Shown one piece after another: positions 1 to 8,276 of a DNA stretch of 29,657 bases. Every line of letters starts with the position of its first letter. Position 1 is the stretch's first letter. The notes under the pieces were generated by a model. That model ran no database searches and was not told where the DNA came from. It worked only from the letters and a program-made list of their open reading frames with translations. Source of the DNA: UBA4416 sp046345275 (lineage in GTDB: Bacteria > Bacteroidota > Bacteroidia > B-17B0 > Aurantibacillaceae); contig JBKDJY010000144.1 of assembly GCA_046345275.1 (NCBI GenBank), positions 1 through 29,657 on the forward strand, written 5' to 3'. The position numbers were made by a program, and so were the translations under genes.

Positions 1-535
1 AAACGTCAACATTATTGCAGTGTCTCACTGCTGTGAGTTTTTCAGTAGAAGGTGTTCGCATTAACACGTTCTTTGTTGCTGTAACTGCGCCTTTTCCTGC
101 ATCCAAGCTCATATCAACAATGGAGTATCTTAATCCATCCGGCATACCTGAAGCGGCTATTGTAAAAATATAATAAAGGGTGGCGCTTCCAGGTTGCTTG
201 ATAATCATTGCTCCTTGCGTAGTGGATTGGCTTCCAAATAAACCAGTGCCATTCGGCATAACGGCATGCAATTGATTCCAAACAGTCATCCCATCCGTAT
301 AAAATAAGAGATTTCCTGCGGCATCAGAAATTGAAGCAGCGGGTTCATTTGACCTTATTTGGCTTAACGATGTGGCAAGGCTTGGAAATTTTAATTGCAT
401 ACCAGGATTTGCTCCACCCCCTCCAAAATGCCAAGTCCAAGTTTCGCCTTGGCTAAATAGTTTGGTTTGGCTACTGAGCACCATGCAAAGAATGAGAATG
501 AATGTTGTTTTTGTGATAAATTTTAAATTTTTCAT
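1..535 (-). CDS. Large secreted surface protein, N-terminal part only (probable T9SS substrate)
   Basis: The frame is open from the ATG at 535 to the left edge, giving 178 residues with no stop. Residues 1-29 form a signal peptide (MKNLKF start, hydrophobic ILILCMVL core, end near LFSQ). The mature part has TWHFGGGGANPG, then ASISDAAGNLLFYTDGMTVWN, MPNGTGLFG, YYIFT, LRYSIVDMSL and STEKLTAVRH. This pattern is known from very large Bacteroidota surface proteins whose C-terminus carries a gliding-motility-associated (type B) T9SS sorting domain. That C-terminus lies outside the window, so T9SS export is inferred from the family. The FGG/ISD.NG.LLFYTDG/YYIF blocks suggest a beta-propeller-like fold. 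A promoter-like sequence lies just upstream at 557-588. Identity as a secreted surface protein is fairly sure; its molecular role is unknown. Confidence 0.8.
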   Translation of the reverse strand, partial: MKNLKFITKTTFILILCMVLSSQTKLFSQGETWTWHFGGGGANPGMQLKFPSLATSLSQIRSNEPAASISDAAGNLLFYTDGMTVWNQLHAVMPNGTGLFGSQSTTQGAMIIKQPGSATLYYIFTIAASGMPDGLRYSIVDMSLDAGKGAVTATKNVLMRTPSTEKLTAVRHCNNVDV

Positions 536-556
536 AATTTTTATTTTTTAGTGAAT

Positions 557-588
557 TAAAGGTATATAATTATTTTTAATAAACAAAA
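557..588 (-). promoter_or_regulatory. Bacteroidota-type promoter for the surface protein gene
   Basis: On the minus strand a -33 element TTTTG (584-588) is followed after 19 nt by TACCTTTA (557-564), one mismatch from the -7 consensus TAnnTTTG. It leaves a leader of roughly 15 nt before the ATG at 535. Call made from consensus and spacing only. Confidence 0.45.
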
Positions 589-700
589 TTGAAAATAAAT
601 TTCTTTCAAAGTTTCATCTATATTTCTTACAAAAACTGTGCCTGAAATTGATTTTTATAGAAATTAAAAAAATTATGGCTGTACTTTATACATTTTATCA

Positions 701-726
701 TGTTGATTCATCTATAAGAATCAACA
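701..726. repeat. Perfect 9-bp inverted repeat (hairpin)
   Basis: TGTTGATTC (701-709) and GAATCAACA (718-726) are exact reverse complements separated by 8 nt. There is no T-run directly after either arm, so it is not a classical intrinsic terminator. It overlaps the stop codon of the possible broken gene at 721-971 and could mark its 3' end. Confidence 0.5.
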
Positions 727-971
727 TCTTGCAATATCACTAATCGTTCTTTTACCGTCTTGCTTGTTAATTTCATCTATGATTTGTATGGCCCTAAAAC
801 AAAAAGCCAAAAAAGATTGAAGATTTTCATTTGTTATTAACTTTTCTAAATTGTTACTATATTTCGGCCAATTAAAGCTTTGAATGAGCACATGTCCTAA
901 TTTATTGATTGAATGAAGTTAAGTATTTTAAGAATAATTTCAGGCACATTTTTTGCTATACCAAACTGCAT
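721..971 (-). pseudogene. Possible frameshifted small gene (about 83 codons), unrecognised
   Basis: An ATG at 971 opens 24 codons (starting MQFGIAKNVPEIIL) that end at a TAG at 897-899. The -1 frame is open from 918 to a TGA at 721-723 and reads LGHVLIQSFNWPKYSNNLEK after the overlap, ending TISDIARC. Adding one T in the AATTAG context would join both into one protein of about 83 residues with ordinary soluble composition. I do not recognise the product. It could be a decayed gene, an assembly error or chance open frame; no clear promoter precedes it. The ATG lies about 30 bp from the divergent LON-domain start. Confidence 0.22.
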
Positions 972-1001
972 TAAAAGATTTTGTCATCATTAAAAATCAT
1001 C

Positions 1002-1604
1002 ATGGCTACACAACAACTTACCATACCGATGTTTCCTCTTGAGATTTTGCTATTACCAGGCGAAAGCAAAATACTTCATATTTTCGAAGAAAAATACAAA
1101 CAATTGATCTCTGATTGCCTCTCTAATCAAGCGAATTTTGGAATACCCTATACAGCGAAGAAGAAAATTGCAGATTTTGGTGTAGAAGTAAGAATCGTGG
1201 AAGTTTTAAAAACATATGAATCTGGTGATTATGATATACTTATTGAAGGTGTTAGAATATTTAAATTATTGAAATTTTCTAATGTATTAACACCGAAATT
1301 ATACGGAGCATGTCTTATTTCTATTGATTCTAAAAATATTGATGCCCCATCCATGAAGTTGCAAAATTTGGCGAATGACTATTTATTAAGTTCTCAGCAA
1401 AATGATTTTAAAATTGAACTTGATGAAAACTTAACCTTATTTGGTATCGCAAAGTCTTTAAATCTATCTGATACCGAAAAGCTCGAATTTATTAAATTAA
1501 ATTCTGCTTTACTGAAAGAAACATTTCTAATAAAAAAAATAAAACTCCTATCGTATATTTTGGCTGCAGAAAATATCCTAAAATCAAACTTTGTTTTAAA
1601 TTAA
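1002..1604 (+). CDS. LON substrate-binding-domain protein
   Basis: A 200-residue protein covering only the N-terminal (substrate-binding) domain of Lon protease, without the ATPase and protease parts. The opening PMFPLEILLLPGESKILHIFEEKYKQL matches the family signature in which a PL...PG block is followed by L-IFE-RY-L. Stand-alone LON-domain proteins of about 200 residues are common in Bacteroidota; their role is poorly defined and presumed to be protein binding. The ATG at 1002 is preferred over an in-frame TTG at 981 because the domain begins just after it. The 3' end overlaps by 9 nt, tail to tail, with the glycosyltransferase gene on the other strand, leaving no room for a terminator between them. 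Confidence 0.85.
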   Translation: MATQQLTIPMFPLEILLLPGESKILHIFEEKYKQLISDCLSNQANFGIPYTAKKKIADFGVEVRIVEVLKTYESGDYDILIEGVRIFKLLKFSNVLTPKLYGACLISIDSKNIDAPSMKLQNLANDYLLSSQQNDFKIELDENLTLFGIAKSLNLSDTEKLEFIKLNSALLKETFLIKKIKLLSYILAAENILKSNFVLN

Positions 1605-2468
1605 TTTGTAATTTTTGTATTCGCCAATGTTCCAACCAATAGTCCTCTTCACTAATTTTTTTAATTTATCTTTTAACGTTAGTTTTATTTTTGAATGATC
1701 AAACGTAAAAGACCAATTGGCATTTTTAATTCTTTCTAAATATACTGCTGGATGGGTTTCCTTGAATTCAATTAAACTATCAATTTCAGCATAATTAAAC
1801 TCTTCTGCTTTCTTGATATGCTTAATCATCCATTCATCATCATGCCACATTTTGTGAAAATTTTCTTGTTTGGCTTGTTGCGCTTTTGGCGGCTTCACCC
1901 ATCCATAATGAAATATTGTAGCGTTAATTTCTTTTACTGATAATTTATCACCATTTATTTTTCTGAAACCTTGCGCATCTTTATATGAGCGAATGGATTT
2001 ATTATTCTTAATGATTCGAATTTCTTTTTCGTACCAACGATTAGAATTTCCAACATAATTATAATGACCATAAAAGTGAAGGTAGTTAAACAATAAACCA
2101 TCAATCTGTTTATCATCCTTATATTTTAACATACCTTCTTTAATTGCTGGCAAAAACTTTTCATGAACGCATTCGTCACTTTGTAAATAGAAGCACCAAT
2201 CGGTATCATTCCCAATTTGATCAAATGCTTTGTTAGTTTCAATGGCGAGTACTTTTCCTCCTTCGCGTAAATGATCATCCCAAATGGTTTCAATTATTTT
2301 TATTTTTGGAGAATGAATGTTTTTAATTAATTCTAAAGTCCCATCTTCACTATTGCCAACAGCAACAATAAATTCATCGCATATTGGTAAAATAGATTGA
2401 ATGGCTTCTATGACTGGGTAATCGAATTTTAAAGCATTTCGGATAATAGTAAAGCCAGTAACTTTCAT
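1596..2468 (-). CDS. Family 2 glycosyltransferase
   Basis: A 290-residue protein beginning KVTGFTIIRNALKFDYPVIE, the typical GT2 start in which a beta strand leads into the nucleotide-binding site. CDEFIVAVGNSEDGTLELI is the second strand with the S-DGT motif, and WCFYLQSDE (about residues 91-99) is the position of the metal-binding DxD-like motif. It has no membrane segment and so is cytoplasmic or peripheral. Acceptor and sugar are unknown; cell-surface polysaccharide or protein glycosylation is likely by family. The start lies only 9 nt after the purB stop, so the two are probably co-transcribed, although no metabolic link is obvious. Confidence 0.85.
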   Translation of the reverse strand: MKVTGFTIIRNALKFDYPVIEAIQSILPICDEFIVAVGNSEDGTLELIKNIHSPKIKIIETIWDDHLREGGKVLAIETNKAFDQIGNDTDWCFYLQSDECVHEKFLPAIKEGMLKYKDDKQIDGLLFNYLHFYGHYNYVGNSNRWYEKEIRIIKNNKSIRSYKDAQGFRKINGDKLSVKEINATIFHYGWVKPPKAQQAKQENFHKMWHDDEWMIKHIKKAEEFNYAEIDSLIEFKETHPAVYLERIKNANWSFTFDHSKIKLTLKDKLKKLVKRTIGWNIGEYKNYKLI

Positions 2469-2477
2469 CTTTAATGC

Positions 2478-3833
2478 TTAGAATTCTGGATTTTTTCCAA
2501 CAAAATTTTGTGGACTTACATTAAATAATTCCTGCTTTATTTTATCGCTTACATTTAATTCATGGATAAATGTGTGTATTGATTCTTTTGTAATACGGGT
2601 ATTTGTGCGGGTTAATTCTTTTAATGCCTCATAGGGTTTAGGGTAACCTTCTCTTCTTAATATTGTTTGAATGGCTTCTGCAACAACAGCCCAATTATTT
2701 TCTAAATCGTGCTTAACAGCAGGTTCATTTAAAATTAATTTATCTAATCCTTTCAATATGCTTTTATAAGCGATTAAAGCATGGGCAATAGGCACGCCTA
2801 TATTTCTAAGTACGGTACTATCAGTTAAATCTCTCTGAAGTCTTGATATTGGGAGTTTTGCAGCTAAATGTTCAAATAGCGCATTGGCTATACCTAAGTT
2901 TCCCTCTGCATTTTCAAAATCAATTGGATTAACTTTATGTGGCATAGCCGAAGAACCAATCTCTCCGTTTTTTAGTTTTTGTTTAAAATAATCCATACTC
3001 ACATAGGTCCAAATATCTTTACTAAAATCTAATAAGATTGTCCCGATGCGCTTCATCGCATCACAATAAGCTGCAAGATTATCATAATGTTCTATTTGTG
3101 TCGTAAATTGGCTTCGATTCAACCCTAGGCTTTGGTTAACAAATGTATTCCCAAATTCTATCCAGTTGTGAGTTGGATAAGCCACATAATGGGCGTTATA
3201 ATTGCCAGTAGCACCGCCAAATTTTGCAGAAAATGGAATTGACTTTAATTGATTTAATTGCACGGTTAAGCGTTCTACAAACACATAAATTTCTTTTCCG
3301 AGTCGCGTAGGAGAAGCTGGTTGGCCATGCGTACGAGCCAATAATGAAACATTTTCCCATTCATGTGATAAGACTTTGAGTTGATTCACTAATTGATTTA
3401 GTTTTGGAATCACCACGTCTTCGCTCGCTTGCTTCAATGAAAGTGGAATAGAAGTATTATTGATATCTTGCGAGGTTAACCCAAAATGGACGAATTCTGA
3501 ATATTTTTCTAAGCCTAATTCTGTCAATTTATCTTTAATGAAATATTCTACGGCTTTTACATCGTGATTGGTAATTTTTTCAGTTTCCTTTATTTTTTCA
3601 GCATCCGAAAAAGAAAAATTTTCATAAATTGATTTTAAATTTTCAATTTGAGTTTTAGAAAGTTTTGGTAATTGTGGTAAATTTTGATCTGTTAATAAAA
3701 TAAAATATTCAACTTCAACTTGAACCCGATATTTAACGAGCCCAAATTCTGAAAAATAAGCAGCAAGCTCTTTTGTTATATTCCGATATCTACCATCAAT
3801 GGGAGAAATAGCGGTTAAATTTGATAATTCCAT
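2478..3833 (-). CDS. purB: Adenylosuccinate lyase
   Basis: Catalyses two purine steps: SAICAR to AICAR plus fumarate, and adenylosuccinate to AMP plus fumarate. The 451-residue protein has the length and start (MELSNLTAISPIDGRY) of the E. coli-type PurB rather than the shorter B. subtilis type. The fumarase/aspartase superfamily signature GSSAMPHKVNP lies at 293-303, with S294/S295 in the position of the catalytic serine on the mobile loop. RTHGQPASPTRLGK at 167-180 carries the general-acid histidine H169, and HFGLTSQDINNT at 116-127 is the third conserved block. It lies between the lytic transglycosylase-like gene (45 nt upstream) and the glycosyltransferase (9 nt downstream) on the same strand. 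Confidence 0.97.
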   Translation of the reverse strand: MELSNLTAISPIDGRYRNITKELAAYFSEFGLVKYRVQVEVEYFILLTDQNLPQLPKLSKTQIENLKSIYENFSFSDAEKIKETEKITNHDVKAVEYFIKDKLTELGLEKYSEFVHFGLTSQDINNTSIPLSLKQASEDVVIPKLNQLVNQLKVLSHEWENVSLLARTHGQPASPTRLGKEIYVFVERLTVQLNQLKSIPFSAKFGGATGNYNAHYVAYPTHNWIEFGNTFVNQSLGLNRSQFTTQIEHYDNLAAYCDAMKRIGTILLDFSKDIWTYVSMDYFKQKLKNGEIGSSAMPHKVNPIDFENAEGNLGIANALFEHLAAKLPISRLQRDLTDSTVLRNIGVPIAHALIAYKSILKGLDKLILNEPAVKHDLENNWAVVAEAIQTILRREGYPKPYEALKELTRTNTRITKESIHTFIHELNVSDKIKQELFNVSPQNFVGKNPEF

Positions 3834-3878
3834 AAATTTAAATAAAGGTTAAATATACTAAATCTAGGATGGAAAAAA

Positions 3879-4886
3879 TTAATGCTTAATAAAAGGCATG
3901 TTTAATCCAATGGGTTTTGGTTGAGGAAATTGCTGATAAGGAGCCAAACCAAATTTTTCATTTACTTCTAAAATGGCAGCTAAAACTAATTGTGAATAGT
4001 TTTGAGAAGCTGATTTAAATTTTTTTGTTTCAGTATGCCATAAAGTGTAAATGATATTCATACTGCCTTCTGTTGGCCTGAAACTAAACATGGCCTTTTT
4101 TAAATTGCCTGAACCAGCATGATAGGCATGCATTACCAACAGCCTAAACCAAAGTTCATTTTCTTTATAATCTTTTATCCCGAGCGAGTCGAGTATTTCT
4201 TTTGTTTTAGGAATACATATCTTTTTAATTAAACTAGATGCAGCAAAGGCCGACCGATCAAAATCTTTCCTTTCATCCAGATGTTTATTTACAACAAGTC
4301 CAAAAAGTCTTGCAACATCTTTCATTAGTTGAAATGGGCCGTAGGCGCCAACATTGGATTTCTGCAATTTATTGGGGCTTTCAATCATCAAAATTGCTTG
4401 CGCATACCAAGGATCAACGCCATTGGCGATAAAATCATTAATCCCCCTGTCAAAATTTTCTGAAGCCTTTTCAAAATCATAAAAAAAACTTTTTCCTGGC
4501 GTTAATAATATACGAGCTGAATCCATTAAGCAATGCACATAACGTAAACTATCTTTTAGTGCATTTTTATTGGCGATACAAACAGTATCCCATATTTTAC
4601 AATCTACTACATGCAAAATATGCCGATTTTCAGGCCGATTAAGGAATGCGCTGTCTTTTGATAAATGCATGATTTTTCGCCAAAAGATAACATTTGATAA
4701 AGTGTCACAACGTAAATCATAAATTTGAGTATTAAAAACAAAATTAATTTTTTCTTTTTTTGTTAAATTGGGAATATAAACTATTTCTGCTTTTAAATCG
4801 AACGAATGATCCATCTCGGCAGCACTGCTATCAGGAGGCGCAGAAAATATTTTTAAGGCAAAAAATATGTGGATATAAATTGTCAT
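3879..4886 (-). CDS. Lytic transglycosylase-like (SLT-fold) protein
   Basis: A 335-residue exported protein. The hydrophobic start MTIYIHIFFALKIFSAPP looks like a signal peptide. The C-terminal half has the lysozyme-like transglycosylase pattern: AILMIESPNKL with the putative catalytic E169, GAYGPFQLM at 180-188 (the usual GxxGxFQ-M block), and MHAYHAGSGNL at 252-262 (the AYNAG block). The likely role is cleavage of peptidoglycan strands in the periplasm with formation of 1,6-anhydroMurNAc. The first 130 residues match no domain I recognise. The ATG at 4886 is preferred over a TTG at 4901. It lies between radA and purB on the same strand. Confidence 0.72.
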   Translation of the reverse strand: MTIYIHIFFALKIFSAPPDSSAAEMDHSFDLKAEIVYIPNLTKKEKINFVFNTQIYDLRCDTLSNVIFWRKIMHLSKDSAFLNRPENRHILHVVDCKIWDTVCIANKNALKDSLRYVHCLMDSARILLTPGKSFFYDFEKASENFDRGINDFIANGVDPWYAQAILMIESPNKLQKSNVGAYGPFQLMKDVARLFGLVVNKHLDERKDFDRSAFAASSLIKKICIPKTKEILDSLGIKDYKENELWFRLLVMHAYHAGSGNLKKAMFSFRPTEGSMNIIYTLWHTETKKFKSASQNYSQLVLAAILEVNEKFGLAPYQQFPQPKPIGLNMPFIKH

Positions 4887-5027
4887 CAATAAGTTCAACA
4901 AAAATACTTAATACAATATACTTATTTTTTATGATAAAGGTTTTACAAAATTAAATTAATAATCTTTTAATGACCATCTTTTTTTGAAGATATTTTTTGT
5001 TGCTGATAACAACAAGAGCAAAAAAAT

Positions 5028-6410
5028 TTATCCAAATAGTTTACTAAAAACTTCTTCCATTTTTGATACCGCGACAACCTCAATTTTTAATTGCTTTAAA
5101 TTCAAACCTTTTAAATTATAACTTGAAATAAAAATTTTATTAAAGCCTAATTTTTGCGCTTCAAATATTCGTTGTTCAATTCTACTAACTGGTCTAATTT
5201 CGCCAGTTAGACCTACTTCTGCTGCGAAACAAACATTTTGAGGAATTGGTAAATCTTCGTTGCTCGATAAAACGGCGCAAACCAAGGCCAAATCAATTCC
5301 TGGGTCTTCAACTTTAATTCCTCCAGCAATGTTGATAAATACATCTTTTGCACCTAAGCGAAAGCCGCAACGTTTTTCTAAAACGGCTAAAAGCATTGAT
5401 AATCTTCTCAAATCAAATCCTGTAGAAGATCTTTGAGGTGTTCCGTATGCTGCTGTACTAACCAAAGCTTGCGTTTCAATTAATAAAGGCCTATTCCCTT
5501 CCAAGGTTGCGGCAATGGCAACACCGCTGGTGGCTTCGTTTCTGTCTGTTATTAAAATTTCAGATGGGTTTAACACTTCTTTCAATCCATCACCATTCAT
5601 TTCGTAGATGCCCATTTCGTTGGTACTTCCAAATCGATTTTTTGTTGCACGCAATAATCGATAGATATGATTTCTGTCTCCTTCAAATTGTAGGACAGTA
5701 TCCACCATGTGTTCCAATACTTTTGGGCCGGCTAAGCTCCCTTCTTTTGTAATGTGTCCAATCATAAAAACTGGCACGCTGGTCTCTTTTGCAAACCGCA
5801 AAAATTCGGCAGCGCATTCTCTCACTTGGCTCACACTTCCAGGACTGCTATCGATATAACTGGTGTGGATGGTTTGTATGGAATCTATGACCACCAATTG
5901 AGGTTGAACATTATTTATTTGTGTAAATATATTTTGTGTATTTGTTTCTTGAAGAATGAAACAATTTTCTGTTGTAACACCAATCCGTTCGGCTCGCATT
6001 TTTATTTGTTGTTCGCTTTCTTCGCCACTCACATATAAAACTTTTAAATTTTTTAGTCGGAGTGCTAGTTGAAGCATCAGAGTAGATTTTCCAATACCAG
6101 GTTCCCCGCCAAACAATACCAAACTACCTGGCACAATACCTCCTCCTAAAACCCTTGTTAATTCTTGTCCTGGAACTGGTATTCGGGGATATTCCGAAAT
6201 ACCAATATCTTGTAATAAAATCGATTGATTGGATTTTAGATGTTCGTTTTTGTTTGCTGAAAATAATTGTAATCGGTCATTTTTTCCCTCCTTACGAATA
6301 ACCTCTTCTACTAAGGTGTTCCATTCGTTGCAGCTATTACACTTTCCTGACCATTTTGCGGCTTGAGCGCCACAATTTTGACAAAAGTAAGAAGTTTTTG
6401 TTTTAGACAT
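5028..6410 (-). CDS. radA: DNA repair protein RadA
   Basis: A RecA-related, DnaB-like ATPase that promotes branch migration during homologous recombination. At 460 residues it is the usual length. An N-terminal C4 zinc finger uses C10, C13, C24 and C27 (FCQNCG...GKCNSCNEW). Walker A GGEPGIGKST lies at 101-110, Walker B LVVID at 172-176, and the RadA-specific KNRFGS motif at 257-262. The C-terminal third is the Lon-protease-like domain (GVAIAATLEGNRPLLIE, then DVFINIAGGIKVEDPGIDLA). The upstream gene on the same strand is dnaX. A -7-like box lies 20 nt before the start. Confidence 0.97.
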   Translation of the reverse strand: MSKTKTSYFCQNCGAQAAKWSGKCNSCNEWNTLVEEVIRKEGKNDRLQLFSANKNEHLKSNQSILLQDIGISEYPRIPVPGQELTRVLGGGIVPGSLVLFGGEPGIGKSTLMLQLALRLKNLKVLYVSGEESEQQIKMRAERIGVTTENCFILQETNTQNIFTQINNVQPQLVVIDSIQTIHTSYIDSSPGSVSQVRECAAEFLRFAKETSVPVFMIGHITKEGSLAGPKVLEHMVDTVLQFEGDRNHIYRLLRATKNRFGSTNEMGIYEMNGDGLKEVLNPSEILITDRNEATSGVAIAATLEGNRPLLIETQALVSTAAYGTPQRSSTGFDLRRLSMLLAVLEKRCGFRLGAKDVFINIAGGIKVEDPGIDLALVCAVLSSNEDLPIPQNVCFAAEVGLTGEIRPVSRIEQRIFEAQKLGFNKIFISSYNLKGLNLKQLKIEVVAVSKMEEVFSKLFG

Positions 6411-6429
6411 GTTTTGATTTTTTATGCGT

Positions 6430-6437
6430 CAAAGGTA
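6430..6437 (-). promoter_or_regulatory. -7 promoter element upstream of radA
   Basis: The minus strand reads TACCTTTG, a full match to the Bacteroidota -7 consensus TAnnTTTG, about 20 nt before the radA ATG. No TTG is present at the expected -33 spacing, so the call rests on the -7 element and its position. Confidence 0.35.
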
Positions 6438-6477
6438 CATGTCAATGGAATTTTATATTGCTATAAATCATAGCATA

Positions 6478-7074
6478 TTAATATTCAATGTCTAAGTCAA
6501 AACGCTTTTTCAATTCTAAAAGTAGTGGATTTTTTTCTGCCATGATTTTAAACTTATCCATTGGTTTATAGGCTTTAACAGAATCAATGGTTTGTAAAAC
6601 TTTAATTTCGAGTTGGGTTTGTTTATTTTTTAAAATAATTCTTAATTCATCTAACATATCTTGTTTGATGTTCATCAATAATTCTTTTTGTACTTCGTTA
6701 TTTAATTCAATTAAAATGGTAGGATGGTTAAAAGTAATTTTACTTGACGTAAGAGTTGCATACAATTGTTTATTTCCGTTTTGTAATTTCAATTCGGCAT
6801 ATGTTTGAATTCCAAGTAAAGCCGATTCCTGGGTTAATTCTTCTTCTGATTTTTCTGTAAGAAATTCTTTTTTTTCAATCTCAATGACGTTGTTTTTATT
6901 TTGAGATATGTTGCCATTATTGGGTAAGGAGAATTCTGTTTTTATGTTTTTTATTTCAACAGAAGTCAAAATTGGCTTAGATACCGTTTGAATTTGAGGA
7001 ATGGAATTGATTTTTACAACAGAACTAGTTGTATTTTTTGATTCGGATAAATCTTCTGAACCTAAGAATTCATC
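6478..7074 (-). CDS. dnaX: DnaX tau-specific C-terminal part, read after a -1 frameshift
   Basis: This frame is open for 198 codons from the end of the A10 run and continues the dnaX gene in the -1 frame, starting DEFLGSEDLSESKN. The first 60 or so residues are low-complexity and polar, as in the DnaX linker. The last 110 residues form a compact domain ending KPMDKFKIMAEKNPLLLELKKRFDLDIEY, which resembles the C-terminal end of full-length Bacteroidota DnaX proteins. It has no convincing start codon of its own (the first candidate is a TTG at 6969, deep inside the domain's leader), so independent translation is unlikely. Joined to residues 1-373 of the upstream frame it gives a tau-like protein of about 571 residues. 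By analogy with E. coli, the tau extension would couple clamp loader, helicase and polymerase. Confidence 0.8.
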   Translation of the reverse strand, partial: DEFLGSEDLSESKNTTSSVVKINSIPQIQTVSKPILTSVEIKNIKTEFSLPNNGNISQNKNNVIEIEKKEFLTEKSEEELTQESALLGIQTYAELKLQNGNKQLYATLTSSKITFNHPTILIELNNEVQKELLMNIKQDMLDELRIILKNKQTQLEIKVLQTIDSVKAYKPMDKFKIMAEKNPLLLELKKRFDLDIEY

Positions 7075-8192
7075 TTTTTTTTTTCCGCATTTGAAGATGC
7101 GGCACTAAGGGCATTAATTTGTAGCAGCGTCATTTCTACTTGTAATCGCTGGTTTTTAGATGATTTGTAATTGACGTCACATTTATTAATGTAATTTAAT
7201 GCATTTAGCAAAAATGGAATGCTGCACAATTGGGCTTGTTTAGCATATCTTTGTTTTAATTGATCACTCACTTCAAGGAGCTGAACAGTATATTCATCTT
7301 TGCTAACCAATAAATTGCGCAAATGTTCTCCGAAACCGATAATAAAATTATGACCATCAAATCCTTGCTTTAAAATTTCATCAAAGGTGACCATTATTTC
7401 AGCCATTCGGTTGTTTAAGGCAGCATCCGTGAGTTTAAAATAATATTCATAATCAAGAACATGCAAGTTTTCTACAACAGATTTATAAGTTAAATGGTTG
7501 CCCGTAAAAGTAACCATTTGATCAAAGATTGAGCAAGCATCACGTAGACCACCGTCCGCTTTTTGAGCGATGATGTTTAATGCTTCTTGCTCGTAAGTGA
7601 TGTTTTCTGTTTTTGCGATGTAAGCTAACTGTTCAGCAATATCTTCGGCCTTTATTCGGTTGAAGCTAAATACTTGACAGCGAGATAAAATGGTAGGAAT
7701 AATTTTATGTTTTTCGGTGGTTGCTAAAATAAATTTAGCGTGTTTAGGCGGCTCTTCTAATGTTTTTAAAAAAGCATTAAATGCCGCTGTCGAAAGCATA
7801 TGAACCTCATCAATCACATATACTTTATAATCGCCTAATTGTGGGGCAAATCTAACTTGTTCAACTAAATTTCTAATATCGTCTACCGAATTATTTGATG
7901 CAGCATCTAATTCATAAACATTTAATGAAGCTCCTGAATCGAAAGAAACACATGATTCGCAGGCTCCACAAGCCTCTCCATCTGTATCTAAATTTGTACA
8001 ATTGATGGTTTTAGCAAAAATTCGAGCACAGGTTGTTTTACCTACACCTCGAGGTCCACAAAATAAATAAGCTTGAGCAACTTTTCCGTTTTTGATCGCT
8101 TGCTTTAAGGTATTGGTAATATGGCTCTGCCCGACAACTGTGTTAAATAATTGTGGCCGATATTTGCGCGCTGATACAATAAAATTATCCAT
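7062..8192 (-). CDS. dnaX: DNA polymerase III gamma/tau subunit, gamma-length frame
   Basis: Clamp-loader ATPase of the replisome. The zero frame gives 376 residues ending ...NAEKKKMNS. Motifs: Walker A GPRGVGKT at 46-53; zinc cysteines C65, C75, C78 and C81; Walker B VYVIDEVH at 124-131; sensor 1 ATTE at 157-160; and SRC at 170-172 with the arginine finger. The AAA+ core and collar domain (to about residue 365) are complete, so the product would be a working gamma subunit. The frame ends 13 nt after ten consecutive A residues, and the -1 frame stays open for 198 more codons. Programmed -1 frameshifting (E. coli, A AAA AAG) or transcriptional slippage (Thermus, A9) is known at this point in dnaX. 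A plain frameshift mutation or base-calling error in the homopolymer is the alternative. Confidence 0.93.
   Translation of the reverse strand: MDNFIVSARKYRPQLFNTVVGQSHITNTLKQAIKNGKVAQAYLFCGPRGVGKTTCARIFAKTINCTNLDTDGEACGACESCVSFDSGASLNVYELDAASNNSVDDIRNLVEQVRFAPQLGDYKVYVIDEVHMLSTAAFNAFLKTLEEPPKHAKFILATTEKHKIIPTILSRCQVFSFNRIKAEDIAEQLAYIAKTENITYEQEALNIIAQKADGGLRDACSIFDQMVTFTGNHLTYKSVVENLHVLDYEYYFKLTDAALNNRMAEIMVTFDEILKQGFDGHNFIIGFGEHLRNLLVSKDEYTVQLLEVSDQLKQRYAKQAQLCSIPFLLNALNYINKCDVNYKSSKNQRLQVEMTLLQINALSAASSNAEKKKMNS
7074..7084 (-). promoter_or_regulatory. dnaX recoding (slippage/frameshift) site, A10-G
   Basis: The minus strand reads ten A residues followed by G (codons GAA AAA AAA AAG). It contains the heptamer A AAA AAG used in E. 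coli dnaX and is also long enough for RNA polymerase slippage. A -1 shift (or +1 A in the mRNA) leads into the intact tau frame. No strong downstream hairpin or upstream SD-like stimulator is visible, which favours slippage on the homopolymer. Confidence 0.7.
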
Positions 8193-8276
8193 CTTTGAAA
8201 AATAAATTTACAATTTATATCGCGATAAAAAAGGTTAAATTATTAACTGATTGTCAATAAGTCTATATCTTTGAAT

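Larger units (their letters stand above)
536..1001. other. Gene-poor intergenic stretch of 466 bp
   Basis: No intact gene was found between the divergently transcribed surface protein gene and LON-domain gene. The stretch holds the promoter-like sequence at 557-588, a perfect hairpin at 701-726 and, on the minus strand, two overlapping open frames (971-897 and 918-721) that could be one small gene broken by a single-base shift. The rest is AT-rich and featureless. Confidence 0.6.

Noticed and set aside
4899..4906. TATTTTTG on the minus strand before the transglycosylase-like gene
   Set aside because: It lies 12 nt from the ATG with no -33 element at the right distance; in T-rich DNA such matches are common.
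4976..4991. ATCTT / AAGAT hairpin followed by T6
   Set aside because: Looks like a plus-strand terminator, but no plus-strand gene reads into it and the stem is only 5 bp.
8266..8273. TATCTTTG, a full -7 promoter match
   Set aside because: It ends only 3 nt before the ATG at 8277, so transcription would begin inside the signal peptide; no TTG at -33 spacing.
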